A DNA stretch of 64,000 bases from Ophiura sarsii (GCA_035610835.1 CM069456.1:25302234-25366233); one strand, 5' to 3'; numbered from the stretch's first letter, positions 21,061 through 32,074 are shown. Made by a program: numbers and translations. Notes: generated by a model not told the origin, from the letters alone.

Positions 21061-21954
21061 GGCTGAACTACAGGCTTGAGGAATCATCATAAAACAAGGG
21101 AGGGGGACTATGCCTAGAACTTACAAATCCTTTATTGTGAACATCCCAGGGTTCTTTTCCCTTGATTTCATAACACCTTTGTTGTGGATCACCAAACAGT
21201 GGGTCAATTATATTCTGCCGGATCATTCATCCTGCATGAAATGTCTCAGGTAAGATATTATATTATTGCTATCAAAATGTACATCCAGAAGTTAAATTGT
21301 AAAGTAATTGGTTATTCAAAATTGTGTTATCTAAGTTATATCAGGTTAAACAACCAATTGAAATGTACCAGGTTTCCTATGTTCCCGGTTTAGTTTAAAT
21401 GATATGACTTTGGCTCATTGTATGGTGCTTTTCTGCAAATCTCGCTAAAGTTCAAAATCATCAAACGTTCCAAAGTGTCTTTCAATTTAGGTCAAATAGT
21501 TGGTTGAAATTCCACAGGTGCATGGCATGTTCCTGAATGGTTTATGTGACTTACCTTGTTATATACAATGATATAGTGCTACCTTTCTTTCCATTTCGAT
21601 CAAAAATATACAAAACCTAAACGACAGAAGAATCATATATAATTGATAAAAGGAAATGATACAAGACATTTTGAAAGCAGTAAACATAAAGCAACCTATT
21701 TATCTCTCTCTGCATATTAGGTGTTATTGAACCTGAAAATGACAGCTTTGTACAAAAATACAGACTGTAATATCATGGGATAGTTAATTTAGTGATAAGA
21801 AAACTGCAGAGATGGCATGTACGTTTTATTTCACCAACATCAGCTTCAGAAATCATATCCTCGGACAACAAATGAAGGGGAATGTATATATTCTTGCTAA
21901 AGGTCAAGCATGTTTCATTTTAATCTTAGGGGAGGAGTGATGGCTATGATTTTG
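21061..21954. other. Intron stretch with little recognised
   Basis: Apart from the diverged repeat at 21440-21560 (partner 19976-20150) I see no gene or element. Confidence 0.45.
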
Positions 21955-22145
21955 TGAGATTTTGGCCCGATAACATGGTCCAGGACCGTAAACGGAATAA
22001 AGCTATGTTAAATATGCATATGCATTGCGCTTTATTCCGTAAATAGCATAAAGCTAGTAGGATATCCAGTTTCTATGTCATTTCTATGGTGTCAAAAATC
22101 CTTAACTGTAATGGTCCTGGACCATGTTATCGGGCCCAAATCTCA
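21955..22145. mobile_element. TIR element with GGCCCGATAACATGGTCC ends
   Basis: A 191-bp element with inverted ends TGAGATTTTGGCCCGATAAC and the matching right end, the arms extending through ATGGTCCAGGACC. CGGAATAAAGC and GCTTTATTCCG form a second, inner inverted repeat. No second copy here. Confidence 0.7.
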
Positions 22146-22191
22146 TACCATCGATGGCTTTCTTCAAGTATAAACCACTATTTTGATAGAT

Positions 22192-22290
22192 CACTGTACT
22201 GTAAAACAACTTAATTTCTCTAGTAATTTAAGTTTGCTAATCTCGCTAGAATGTCCAGTTCGCCAAATTAAATTGCTGTCAATTATATTA
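22192..22290. mobile_element. TTCGCGAA-type element, truncated copy C
   Basis: Begins with CACTGTACTGTAAAACAACTTAATTT and contains CTAATCTCGCTAGAATGTCC and CGCCAAATTAAATTGC words seen in copies A and B, then stops. The right half appears to be missing. Confidence 0.45.
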
Positions 22291-22299
22291 TTTATCTAT

Positions 22300-22380
22300 A
22301 GTTATAGCAAGATGGCAGAGGATCTTTGAATAAATTTACCCTGCGCTGAAAAGCTTCAAGGTTGTAGGTTCGGTCCTGGA
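22300..22380 (+). mobile_element. Decayed tRNA-like SINE fragment
   Basis: TATAGCAAGATGGCAGAGG resembles an A box and GTTGTAGGTTCGGTCC resembles a T arm with B box, at roughly tRNA spacing. Weak evidence. Confidence 0.3.
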
Positions 22381-23165
22381 TATAAGCGCACATCTTAAAT
22401 GGTACATCATTTTGTTGACTTTGCATCTCACGCATGTAATAGAACACAGTCTATCACTGGCTATGGCATTTTTTTAATTTGTCCATGCAGATCTAAAACA
22501 ACAACAGCATATTATCATTCTAAACAACAGCATTTTACAACCTCTCCCTGCGGTATCCATTCATATGGTATGAATCATTCCTAACATCATCCAGGCTCAC
22601 ATCAGATCACATTGTCAACCAAACAGAAATAGCCATAACCTATTAACGAACCATTCAATGATTAATCCCTTTCATTTTAACCTTTTGAACAAATCTACGG
22701 CCATTGCTGTGCCTAATTTTGGAATTCCCTCCAGACAAAGGTATTCCCTACTGACCACAGGCCATGTGAGTGTGGTTAATTCATAGATCCTGACCATGTT
22801 TGCGCTATCAGGAAGGCCAATGTTGTTCTGATTATGTTAGTACTATCCCATTTTTATCTAATAACATTGTTGGCCACTGATCAGTTCCTGATTTTGTTAT
22901 AGATATTTATCTTTTGTGGTTTTGTACTTTTCTGCGTATTACCTACTTTTTTTTAATCAACAAAGTGAAGTTTGAAATGTTGCAGGTTCTTTTTTGCTTC
23001 CTAGCCCTGAGAGTCAATTCACAATAACATAAAGATGGTCATAGTATAACCTGTGTATAACCCTAACCACGCTAAATCCAATAAAATCCAACAGAAGCAC
23101 CGCACTGGTGTACCCCCCCCCCCCCATTCCCTGTTGCCCAATCATGCAAAGGTAACTATAGACTC
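22381..23165. other. Intron stretch with no recognised gene
   Basis: A run of C lies at about 23112-23124 and TATAACCCTAACC at about 23056. Nothing else named. Confidence 0.45.
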
Positions 23166-23345
23166 TGAAAAGTTATTTTTGGGAGCGCGACCCACCGTAG
23201 CGTGATGCACGATCACCTGGACTCCGGCCACGGCAGCCCGGGTTCGATTCCCGGGAGTTTCACACACCATTTTGTCTGTCATTAGTTGTCCCGTATATCT
23301 CCCTGTTAGCTTTATTGCTACAACCCCCCCCCCCCCCCTCCCACC
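23166..23345 (+). mobile_element. tRNA-derived SINE
   Basis: A tRNA-like unit from about 23186: an A-box-like GTAGCGTGATGCACG, then a perfect T arm with B box, CCCGGGTTCGATTCCCGGG (23235-23253). The T arm pairs perfectly, but the acceptor and anticodon stems do not, so it is a SINE and not a tRNA gene. A C-run follows at 23321-23338. Confidence 0.6.
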
Positions 23346-23683
23346 CCCGATTGTCAACCATAAGTCAAGTCATAGGTATTACATGGGTGTCACATGGGTG
23401 TAAATGGGTGCATCATGATCATCCAGTGCTGTGACTAATTCAAATCAAGTCACTTGAATCAAGTCAATTATTTCTCACTTTTTCTCAAGTCATGTAAATC
23501 TATTGAGTCATGTATCATCACTAGTTGCTTCAAGCCATGTCAAGTTACTTACCGCATGAAAATACTAGATGAATACACTGCTATCAGCCATATTCAAATA
23601 ATTTCTTTTAAGTAGTGTAGGTTAACATTCCTTTTTCCTTATGAATTTATTCCAGAATGGAAACTTACTATTTTTCCATACGG

Positions 23684-23714
23684 GTTTCAACAACTTGTCT
23701 GTTGTCTTCCTCAG
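23684..23714 (-). ncRNA. Hammerhead-ribozyme-like core, minus-strand mirror copy
   Basis: The exact complement of the 23843-23873 core, in the inverted terminal repeat on the left of the Penelope fragment. Same reading and same doubts. Confidence 0.4.
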
Positions 23715-23842
23715 TGGATTGTCTTTGATCCAGAGCGACGAGGGGGCTTACCAACTCAGTCATCTTTACGACCCTCTGATCCAGAGTACGTCATCATCAA
23801 AAAACAGACTAGAAACACTAGCTCTGGATCAAACACAATCCA

Positions 23843-23873
23843 CTGAGGAAGACAACAGACAAGTTGTTGAAAC
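23843..23873 (+). ncRNA. Hammerhead-ribozyme-like core, plus-strand copy
   Basis: CTGAGGA (23843-23849) fits the CUGANGA core; GACAAC and GTTGTT form a six-pair stem II around an AGACAA loop; GAAAC (23869-23873) completes the core. One extra A sits between the core and stem II. Hammerhead motifs are established in Penelope terminal repeats, which supports the reading. I could not confirm stems I and III or a GUH cleavage triplet. Confidence 0.45.
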
Positions 23874-24317
23874 CCGTATGGAAAAATAGTAAGTTTCCAG
23901 TAGAAAAATTCATAATGTTCTTTTGAATTCCTGATGAAACTATTTCATGATTCCTTTTTCCTTTTTACATTTAGATACTCAAATTAGTTGTGTTAATATA
24001 ATAATGTAGACTAAAAACTAAATGCAATCAAATTATTCAAGTGAGTAGGTAACTTGAGTCATGTCTTTTGAAACAGTTTTGAAACTGATTTCGGTCAAGC
24101 TTTTTTCCTTTCTTTGACTCGATCAATCCCATACCAAGCAATCTCACCTAAAAGATACTTGGACAAATTGTTATACTATACTGAAACACCAAAATCATGC
24201 TAGGGTCAAATGAAAATGTGACGATACTGGTATTCAGTATGCAGTATGCAGGATTCAAAGTATGATATTCCCTATCAACTGCCTTCTTTCCACTTACATT
24301 GTTTTACATTCCCCTGG

Positions 24318-24620
24318 TCATAGAAGCTCTCCAATAATAATGTATATAAGTTTTTGTATTAAAGTTAAACTATCTTGGGAGAAAAACGGGTCAAATTTGA
24401 GGGGGAAATCAGTCTCCGCATGCACCGCGGATCGAACCCAGGCTGCATGCGTGCAAGTCTGATGCTCTACCAACTGAGCTACATGAGTGAGGTTCAAAGG
24501 TTTTTTCACAAGTAAACTCCACACTGAGCGTGGTAAGGTATTGATGGGGCCGCTGTGCGGTACAAGATTGTAGCACTGTCAGGTTTTGTAGGATCCAGGA
24601 AGGTTAGGGTTAAGGACAAT
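24318..24620 (-). mobile_element. tRNA-derived SINE (tRNA-Lys/Ala-like head)
   Basis: Read on the minus strand: TGTAGCTCAGTTGGTAGAGC is a near-perfect tRNA D arm with A box, followed by ATCAGACTTGC and a T arm with B box CTGGGTTCGATCC. The acceptor stem and anticodon arm do not pair properly. Upstream on the same strand is a CCTTAACCCTAACCTTCC leader; downstream is CAAATTTGACCCGTTTTTCTC. Class: tRNA-headed SINE. Confidence 0.7.
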
Positions 24621-24624
24621 TTTG

Positions 24625-24954
24625 ATCATGATTATTGTACCAAATTTGAAAGCAGAGGAGAGGCATCAGAATGAAATATCTACGATATGAATAATTGGGG
24701 ACATAGTAAAATATATTCATATTAACTAAGCATAAATGCTGGACATAAGTAAGTAATGATATAGGTTTACAAGTAAGTTTCTATTCCAATTTTTATAGGT
24801 CTAGACGTGTGCGTCAGTATACTAGTCTAACACATAGCAGTTGTATGAGATGTACCACTCTAGGTGTGAGTGAGTAGGAGAATCAGTGTTAGAAATAGAG
24901 AAATAAAACTGATGCATAACGTACCATGACATTTATTAATAAAACCTAGTGCAC
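24625..24954. other. Intron stretch with no recognised feature
   Basis: Nothing identified on either strand. Confidence 0.5.
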
Positions 24955-25438
24955 TTTCAGGTAATAATATAATAATAATAAAAATACATTTATAAAGCGC
25001 CGTCTATCTAGGCAGCCTATTTCGAGATGCTATACATACAAACATAAACATGAAAATTTTAAGTACAATTAAACATGATTATGCACTTTAGAACAAATAT
25101 ATTTTCAGATAGTGTTTAAAAGCATTGATTGAAACACAACAACAAATGTCCACAGGTAGAGAGTTCCATAATTTGAAGGCACTTGATGATGAAAATGCTC
25201 TATCACCATACAAAGATAATGTTTTTGGTGTTGAAAGAAAAAGTTGATTCGCTGATCTAAGAGTCCGTGCTGGCTCATAAGAAGTCAGTAGCTGGGTGAT
25301 ATAAGATGGCTCGAGTCCGTTGAGTGATTTCCATGTTAACAGAAGAATTCTAAAATGAATTCTTTGATGAATGGGTAACCAGGGAAGCTGTATAAGAGTT
25401 GGGGTTATGTGATCGTATTTACAAGTTTTGGAAAGCAT
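24955..25438 (-). pseudogene. CR1/L2-like LINE, 5'-truncated, post-RT domain
   Basis: A minus-strand open frame of 116 codons (25088-25438) reads KYDHITPTLIQLPWLPIHQR, then a segment with SLNGLEPSYI, YGDRAFSSSSAFKLWNSLP and a final FKHYLKIYLF. This is the region after the reverse-transcriptase domain in CR1/L2/Jockey-group LINE proteins, ending at the natural stop. A 3' UTR with GGCGCTTTATAAATG and an ATT-rich tail follows down to about 24960. The element is truncated just upstream, where the frame closes. The intact frame suggests relatively recent insertion. Confidence 0.8.
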
Positions 25439-27097
25439 ATGAGCATCTGTTTTTGTATTCGCTGGAGTTAATCATGGAAAGCGTTGAGATGCCATATAAA
25501 AGTGCATTTATAAAAGCTATTTATTGATGTTATTGTGTCCCTCAAGCCTAAGTTAAGACTATTTGACATAATCCACCCTCATATCTTAATCAACTTCTGT
25601 ATATCATTCAGTTAGTAGTCAATTCCATTTTTGCTGGCTCAACTTCAAATACAGCTGAAAAACCATCAGATGATTTTTGTTATGGTTTTTTTTATTCAAT
25701 TTTGTTGTGATTAAGGATTCTGATGATAGATCAAAACTAATTCATTAAGTGTACCCAGATAACCATGTACTCCTTTTTTCATACACCTGCCCTTAATATT
25801 GGAAAACTGTGGTTAACAAAGTGCAACTAGTGTTTTCACTCACCCACATATAAAGGTGAAAATGCCCTTTCACTTTTTATTTCCCCCTTGAAAATGTTAC
25901 TCAAAAGTGATACATGATGCCTAAAAATAAAATACTGCTCTAGCACACATTTTTGGCATCATTTTAGTTTTTCACCCTCAAGATTTTACCCAGTGAAATC
26001 CCTGTGCAATATTCCACTATAGCTACACCCAATTCTTCGGCTTTATGTTTCAAAAATGTGGTAAAGACATTTGTCAAAGGATAGTCTCTGGTAATTTGCT
26101 ACAATTTCATTCTTAAAGCTACTTCAATATTTCGGTTTAATTGGGAGGTGTGACAAATATTGAAAAATACAGATAATTTGTCGTAACTGTTCTCAAGTTC
26201 TGTTGAACTGACCCAAACTAATAAACTTATATAACCTTCTAGATGTCAGAAATAAGTAATATAGACTATCAGTATCTCGAATCTTCCTTTATCTAGAAGT
26301 TCTTTGAAGCAAAACAGTTATTCAAATCTTAATGTGACCCAAAGAATACTAGCTAGAAGTTGCACTGGCCTTAATACAAAATCAGACGCAATTTGTTATT
26401 GTGACATTCCACACTAATTAAAAATGCAATGCAAGTCCTTGTGTATGAAACTGGGCTGCGTTGTGCCATGCATTTTGCGTAGTGGGTGGGGCTACGTCAG
26501 ATTGAAAATATTCAGCAACGCAACAGACGCGCACCCTGAAAAAGAAATGCATCGGCGGCTGGTATGTGCGTTAAAACGTTGCATGAATACGAGACGGTGA
26601 AATCAAACAAAAAAATGCCAAATACCCCCAGATCACATGGTGACCATGGTCAAAGTTCGTAAGTGCTCGGCCTGTAGTGCTCAGACCACCCTTGCTCCAC
26701 CCTATAATAAAATTTCTAGTCATTCTTAAATAATTCTTATACAAATGATCACATTATTATACATCATCTCTTTTCCAAGGTTCCACCAATTTAAGGTGTT
26801 GAAGGAAAATTTGGCGCTAAATACAACAACAATAATTTTGTCATCAATAATAATTACGTTCCAAGTTTATCTATTTTTTGCTGCGTCATCTCACCCCACC
26901 CACAAATAAGTTCCTGCTCAGCATCCCCAGGGCCTTCATTAAGGCTATATCCCATCACTTGTCAAATGCCCATGTCCACAGATACTGATCTTAATTTCTT
27001 CCATAGCGGTCAGTGCATGAATGCCACATCGAAAATGGCTGCCTTGTGTGAATTACAGATTTGTTTACCAATAGGCTTAACATTTGGATATATTACC
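25439..27097. other. Intron stretch with no recognised gene
   Basis: I see no coding signature, tRNA-like box or terminal repeat that I can defend. Confidence 0.45.
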
Positions 27098-27784
27098 TGG
27101 GGGGCACTCCTATGTATTTGGGGTATGCATAGTATTTAAGACTCCCTTCCCTCCTCCTCATTCAATCTGATTTCACCTAAAGACCTATTTTTATGTACAA
27201 TTTTGGAGAAATAATCACCGGAAGACCCTGCTTGTAGCACTTTTTTCACTCCAAGACCACATTTTTTGAAATATTTTGCATATTTGAGAGTCAAGACCCC
27301 TTGGCCCACTTTTGGGCAATTTGGTATTCTCTCACCCAAAAGACCCCTATTCTTGGCATGTTCTTTGTCACTCTATGCCCAAGTGTTTGCAATTGCCCTA
27401 TAAGCAGCAATTGTTTTGTATTTTGTTTTGTTTTCTTGAAAAATGTTGTGATTCTCATTTCTATAACGCTCCATTCACACTAGACATTATTTATTGTGTG
27501 TTGCGGTGTGTTATCGCAATGGAGTTAAAAAGTATCCAAAACTATTGCGGCAGACTGCGACCCATTGCGTTAACACTGACGTTCTCCTATTCTGCCACAC
27601 GGTGCTGGCTGCCATCGCATGCAGTGACCTGTGTTGACCCAGCGGACCTGCAAATGAATTGCTGTACACACTGCGGCGGAAATAAGGCTGCCACACCTCA
27701 TATTGCCTAGTGTGAACGAACCTTTACCCCTGCATCCATTTCATACTTTAGTGCCCCCCACCCCCCCCCCCCCCCCCCCCCCCG
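27098..27784. repeat. Region bounded by G-run and C-run, G-rich-ended family
   Basis: Left edge GGGGGGCACTCCTATG, right edge AGTGCCCCCCA followed by 23 C (27761-27783). From 27130 to 27345 GACC/ACCC words recur (AGACCTATTTTT, AGACCCTGC, AAGACCACATTTTTTG, AAGACCCCT). The GGGGG-ACTCC start resembles the end of the 28176-28515 element. Whether the two edges belong to one element is uncertain, because another MITE (27468-27724) lies between. Confidence 0.4.
27468..27724. mobile_element. MITE with TTCACACTAGRC ends
   Basis: Left end CTCCATTCACACTAGACATT and right end ATATTGCCTAGTGTGAACGA form an inverted repeat of about 17 bp with two mismatches. Interior contains TTGCGGTGTGTTATCGCAATGG. About 257 bp. 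Confidence 0.55.
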
Positions 27785-28175
27785 GGAAATCATAATACTC
27801 TAGATGGCAGCTACTGTATGTGGTGCTTGTTTGCATGAAGCCCCTCACGTTTCAACCTTTACCTTTACCAATTGCGCGAGCCACTCCTGGCTAAATGTAG
27901 CATGAAATGGTCCAATAAGTAGTTAGTAGCCAATTTCCTGCCACAAACGAGCCTGTGTATAAGGTGATAATTACGCACAAGTTATACATTATCTAGGGCA
28001 ATATTTTGTTAGGAGGAAATTCAATTTTGAAATAGAAATATACAAATATTATTACTAATATTAGAAATAGTTTGATTGGGTATTTGGAATTTCCTGTATG
28101 ATGCAACTACTGTTTTAGTTTATCATTAATTAATCAGTTACTGTAGAGGCCATAGAACATTAATGCTTATCCCAA

Positions 28176-28515
28176 GGGGGGGGGGTTATGCCGGGGGGGG
28201 GGGGGGGTCGGGGTGTGCCGCTGGAGATTCAAAACCCATACCCATTTTTAGGGGTTATTTTGGGAAAATCGGTACCCATTTTTAGGAGTTTTGCTTCATT
28301 TTTGACCAAATTATCGGAAAAATAGACCTAATTTTTGAAAATGTTCCATAAAATAGACACAAAAATCGCGAAAATAGACCCATTTGTAAAAAGTCACCCC
28401 ATTATTAGGGATTTCCAGCACAAAATCATACCCCATGTTTAGGGATTTTGTGCCAAAAAAGCTACCCATTAGAGCGGCACCCCCGTATACCGTCTTAGGC
28501 GAGTACCCCTCCCGG
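28176..28515. mobile_element. G-rich-ended TIR repeat
   Basis: Left edge has two G-runs (28176-28185 and 28193-28207), then TCGGGGTGTGCCGCT; the right edge read on the other strand is CCCGGGAGGGGTACTCGCC, then GGGGGTGCCGCTC. Inside, the word ACCCATTTTTAGG and its variants occur at least three times with ATAGACC words. No plausible protein. Same family as pieces at 19440-19660 and possibly 27098. Confidence 0.55.
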
Positions 28516-28859
28516 GGGTTCATGAAAATAAAACCAACCTGTTGAACAAAATGGTACAAATTATGTCAGAAAAATTGGGGCCCTGAGGCTGGGGAACTAT
28601 GGAGGCTGTTGCTGGGGTGAGAGTGTAAGGCCCAATCTACTTTACCACACCCACGGCCATGTCAGTCACACCCTAAAATTAACTATTCAGTCACTATACA
28701 TTCTTCCATGATTGCGCAACATAGGGGAAAAGGGGGTATCAGCATACGGTTGATATATTATGTTTTTGAAGTTCCGTATAGTGTATAATCTTTACACAAG
28801 TTCTATCATATATACAAACCAAGTAGATCATAAGTAACATATTCATGTGTCAGGTCATA

Positions 28860-29130
28860 TCAAGAGGTGTATCAGATGCGTCCAAGGACTTTAAATAAGT
28901 ACCCTAAATAAGTCATTGCAATAACGTGAATAAGCACCCCCTAAACAAGTATGGGCAGTATTTTACATACCCTTAGCAAGTAATATCAGTATTTCCAATA
29001 CCCTAAACAAGTAGTAAACACATTTTAATACCCAAAACAAGTATAGTCAAACTATTTTGAAACCCTAAGCAAGTAATTTGTATAGTTTAAACATTTCACC
29101 AAGTATGATTATACATTTCAAACCCTTTTT
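28860..29130 (+). repeat. Degenerate tandem repeat of CCCTAAACAAGTA
   Basis: The word (A)CCCTAAACAAGTA and close variants (CCCTAAATAAGT, CCCTTAGCAAGT, CCCAAAACAAGT, CCCTAAGCAAGT) recur at about 30-40 bp spacing from 28870 to about 29105, with looser forms up to about 29350. The same word occurs four times inside the element at 56090-56501. Confidence 0.6.
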
Positions 29131-29652
29131 CCTTCCCAGTAAGTATTATGAATCAAATATGCTAAGCTGATCTAGATGCGATGATAGAAATTGAGAAATT
29201 CCTCACTGAACGAATATGACCCTAAATATGTATGACCATCGTATGAAAAGTAAACCCTGTTCCTTCATTTTTGCTTATTTTGATACCCTATTCACGTTAC
29301 GTACGTAACATGCCCCGGCTTGAAAAACTACCCTATTTACAAGAGTTTTTGGACGGGCCTGATACCCCTCTTGTAATGACCACTGCGCACCCTGGGTGTG
29401 GAAGCTGTATACTACATACTACTTGCATCAAAGTCAGTTTCCTGAGATCTTTCATCTTATTCCATTAAAGTAGTGTGTTACTACGAACCTCCCCTTGCCC
29501 CACCTTACTTTTGTTTGTCCATCCGATGGCTGATTTTAAAGAGGACACAAAGATGACACCAAGTTGAGGACAGTTTGAATCTGCTTCACCCACAGATTTA
29601 TAAAGGAGATTCAGTACGAAATGTATTGCCCTATCTCTTTGCGTGTAACGGG

Positions 29653-29884
29653 CGCCATTTTGAATTTCCACCATGGGGAGATATTTAGAGGTATGTCGGA
29701 ATTTGTCGGCACTAAGCGAAAAAGAACGAAGACTGCAGCGTACGCGTACTGGAGCGGTATCTTTCTCCGCATTGGCAGGTTTGAAATACGCGGAAAGAGC
29801 GCCGCTTTCCAGAAGCTCATGCGCATTTTCCGAAAAATACCGACATACCTCCAAATTCATCACCATGGTGGAAACAAAATGGCA
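29653..29884. mobile_element. TIR element with CGCCATTTTG ends
   Basis: Left end GCGCCATTTTGAATTTCCAC and right end GGTGGAAACAAAATGGC, with inner arms AGGTATGTCGG / CCGACATACCT. About 232 bp; CpG-rich centre. The overlapping open frames of 110 and 133 codons follow from the symmetrical, CpG-rich sequence and have no family signature. Confidence 0.6.
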
Positions 29885-30148
29885 GTGGCGTACTGGATCT
29901 CCGTTTTAAATCTATGGCTTCACCCCTTCATGGTTATTAGGTGTCATGCTTGAGCTATAGGTGTTGCAGAGTCATGAATCAGTGCTAATAGATTGACTGG
30001 TGAAGGATTGGACATGGAGAGTCTGCTGTTTTTCTAATTTGATTCTTGAATTTGGTAAAATAAGATAGAAAGAGAAAGAGAATCTACGTCCACATTGTGC
30101 AAAGAGATACGTTTTACTGCAATGATTATGCAAAAGATCTGTCTACCC

Positions 30149-30766
30149 CAACGAGATAGATATAAATAGAGTGCCCTGCTTGTCAAGAAAATGAAGTCAA
30201 CAAATCAACAAATAATTTTATGAAATTTCATCGTTTTATAAAATCAATCACATAAGTAGGTAAATATGCACATATTTTGGCCGAGAATCCCGTATCAAGA
30301 TTTAAGATTGACCCAGAAAGGGCTGATTTCCAGGTGTTTTGAGTACCGTCTGCTCGCAAAATTGTATAAAGTTGCCGTATTATTTGCAAATCCACTAAAT
30401 TCAGTCGATTCATTCATGAACCGTTGCTGCAATTGGTCTCAAGATCGCAAAATTGGCTTCACGCGACCAATTGCGGCAAGGGGCCCTGAAATAATATTAC
30501 TGATTTCAGAGAATTATTTTGCTATCTTTTATTTAACACTGATATCTTATGTAGCTTAAACTAAGAAATTAAGATATCCAAAACAAAAGTTGATAATTAT
30601 TTCTACATTTTTAATGTATAACTGATTGAATTGACTATGTTTTGAAAGATTTGGCGTTTCATCTATAATTTTACACGATTTCGAGAATGAGATTAAGGAT
30701 TGCATTGTAAATGGGCTGGCAATGACCCTAGCTACAGTTATCGCTCTACCTATATCTATCTCGTTG
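30149..30766. mobile_element. TIR element with perfect 8-bp target duplication (hAT-like)
   Basis: A 618-bp element flanked by GTCTACCC on both sides (30141-30148 and 30767-30774). Inverted ends CAACGAGATAGATATA and TATATCTATCTCGTTG. An 8-bp duplication and ends starting CA fit hAT, though P and Merlin elements also give 8 bp. No transposase frame; the 97-codon frame at 30266-30559 has no motif. Confidence 0.75.
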
Positions 30767-30774
30767 GTCTACCC

Positions 30775-31233
30775 AAGAGTGCTTAGATATAGTTTCTTGA
30801 AGAAGTTGCATTTGTCCAGAACGAAGCGTGCGAGTTGGCACATAGTTTGATAACTATTCAGATAAATATGATGGGGCAACATTGTTGATACATTTATATA
30901 CAATCACCAGTAGTTTGAAAACAATTCCCTGGGCTACAGGAAGCCAATTGAGTCCCTTTAAAATTACCGTAATATGGTAAGATCACAAAACGTGAGATAC
31001 CTTGGAAACGTAATTCCACGGACTCTACATAGTGAATCACACCCATAAGACTATAGTATTGTTGTCACAGTAAATGTTACTTATTTACTATTTTAGAAGA
31101 TAATGAATGGTTGAAAGATGAGAAGCAGATCCTGTATCAATGGCTTTGGCAATGCATGGATTAGTCATAGCACCAAGACCTTTGACTCCTTGCCAAATGT
31201 GTATGTGTGGTTGATTAGTGCTGACAGTATTCG
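30775..31233. other. Intron stretch with no recognised feature
   Basis: Nothing identified. Confidence 0.5.
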
Positions 31234-31398
31234 TTTACTGTAAAAGCTGACATTTTCGTGGTGGTTTTATTTTCGCACTTTTTGCGAAAATATTGTTTTT
31301 AAAATTCATGCACTGCATCCAGAAGATCGCCCGCGAAAAAAAACTATTCGCGAAATGTCTATGATTTCAAAATGCGTGAAAATATTGGCTTTTACATT
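31234..31398. mobile_element. TTCGCGAA-rich TIR element, copy D
   Basis: Starts TTTACTGTAAAAGC and ends GGCTTTTACAT, so the ends are inverted repeats. Internal words such as TTTTCGCACTTTTTGCGAAAAT and CGCGAAAAAAAAC again form self-complementary pairs. Same family as 1545-1760. It sits just left of the 31450-32074 tandem duplication. Confidence 0.6.
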
Positions 31399-31449
31399 AT
31401 CTTGCTTACCAGGGTTGTAGGTTGTGGCTCCGGTTTCTTGGCCGGGGGT

Positions 31450-32074
31450 CCAGGGGCCAAATATGGATGTATTATGTGAACAAAATGGGGAAACTACCAT
31501 AAAAATACTCAGTTTTACTTCCAAGTTCCTGTCAACAGCAGTTAAAATCATATTTTTAAGCTTATTTACTACAATCTTGTGGTGAATTAGTGCCAGGCGG
31601 GAGGGTTTTCATTGACTGTAAGGGCCGGTTGCAAATTGCTTGTCCTGGGCAGGCCATCCCTGGTGTAGCTACAACCCTGTTGCTTACTTCCATTTTGAAG
31701 GTCGGACTGCATCCACATTCTGCTATGTCTGTGCAGTGACATCAGATTGTACCCTTGCAGTGTGCAGGAGCCAAATATTGATGTATAATGTGAACAAAAT
31801 GGGGAAAATACCATACAAATACACTGTTTTACTTTCAAGTTCCTTCAACAGCAGTTAAAATCGTATTTTTAAGCTTATTTACTACAATCTTGTGGTGAAC
31901 TAGTGCCGGGCTGAAGTGCTTTCATTGTCTTTGAGTGCCAGTTGCAAATTGCTAGTCCTGGGTGAGCCCTCCCTGGTGTAGAGCTCTACAACCCTGTTGC
32001 CCACTTCCATTTTGAAGGTCGGACTGTATTCACATTCAGCTACGTCTGTGCAGGGACGTCAGATTGTACCCTTG
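31450..32074 (+). repeat. Tandem duplication, two units of about 315 bp
   Basis: GCCAAATAT(G/T)GATGTAT occurs at 31456 and 31770, and CAGATTGTACCCTT at 31743 and 32060, giving a period of 314-317 bp. The copies share long runs such as TATTTTTAAGCTTATTTACT, with roughly one change per ten to fifteen bases. Non-coding. Confidence 0.8.

Larger units (their letters stand above)
23641..23915 (+). mobile_element. Penelope-like element 3' end with mirrored terminal repeats
   Basis: The centre encodes SDEGAYQLSHLYDPLIQSTS, the conserved C-terminus of Penelope-like polyproteins, and runs on to a TAG at 23887-23889. On the right the frame overlaps CACTGAGGAAGACAACAGAC, then GTTGTTGAAACCCGTATGG. On the left, 23645-23735 is an inverted copy of that same terminal sequence (TTTTCCATACGGGTTTCAAC and onward). 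The insertion is therefore a C-terminal stub flanked by inverted pLTR pieces, an arrangement known for Penelope-like elements. The sequence is close to intact at these ends. It lies between two TCAAGTCA-rich blocks. Confidence 0.75.

Noticed and set aside
23186..23262. tRNA gene on the plus strand
   Set aside because: Only the T arm with B box is well formed; the rest cannot fold as a tRNA.
24412..24490. tRNA gene on the minus strand
   Set aside because: D arm and T arm are good, but acceptor and anticodon stems do not pair and SINE flanks are present.
29465..29953. Several overlapping frames of 70-133 codons on both strands
   Set aside because: They fall over a near-palindromic, CpG-rich TIR element; openness on both strands is a by-product of base composition.
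30266..30559. Transposase fragment inside the 8-bp-TSD element
   Set aside because: The 97-codon frame shows no catalytic motif or family resemblance.
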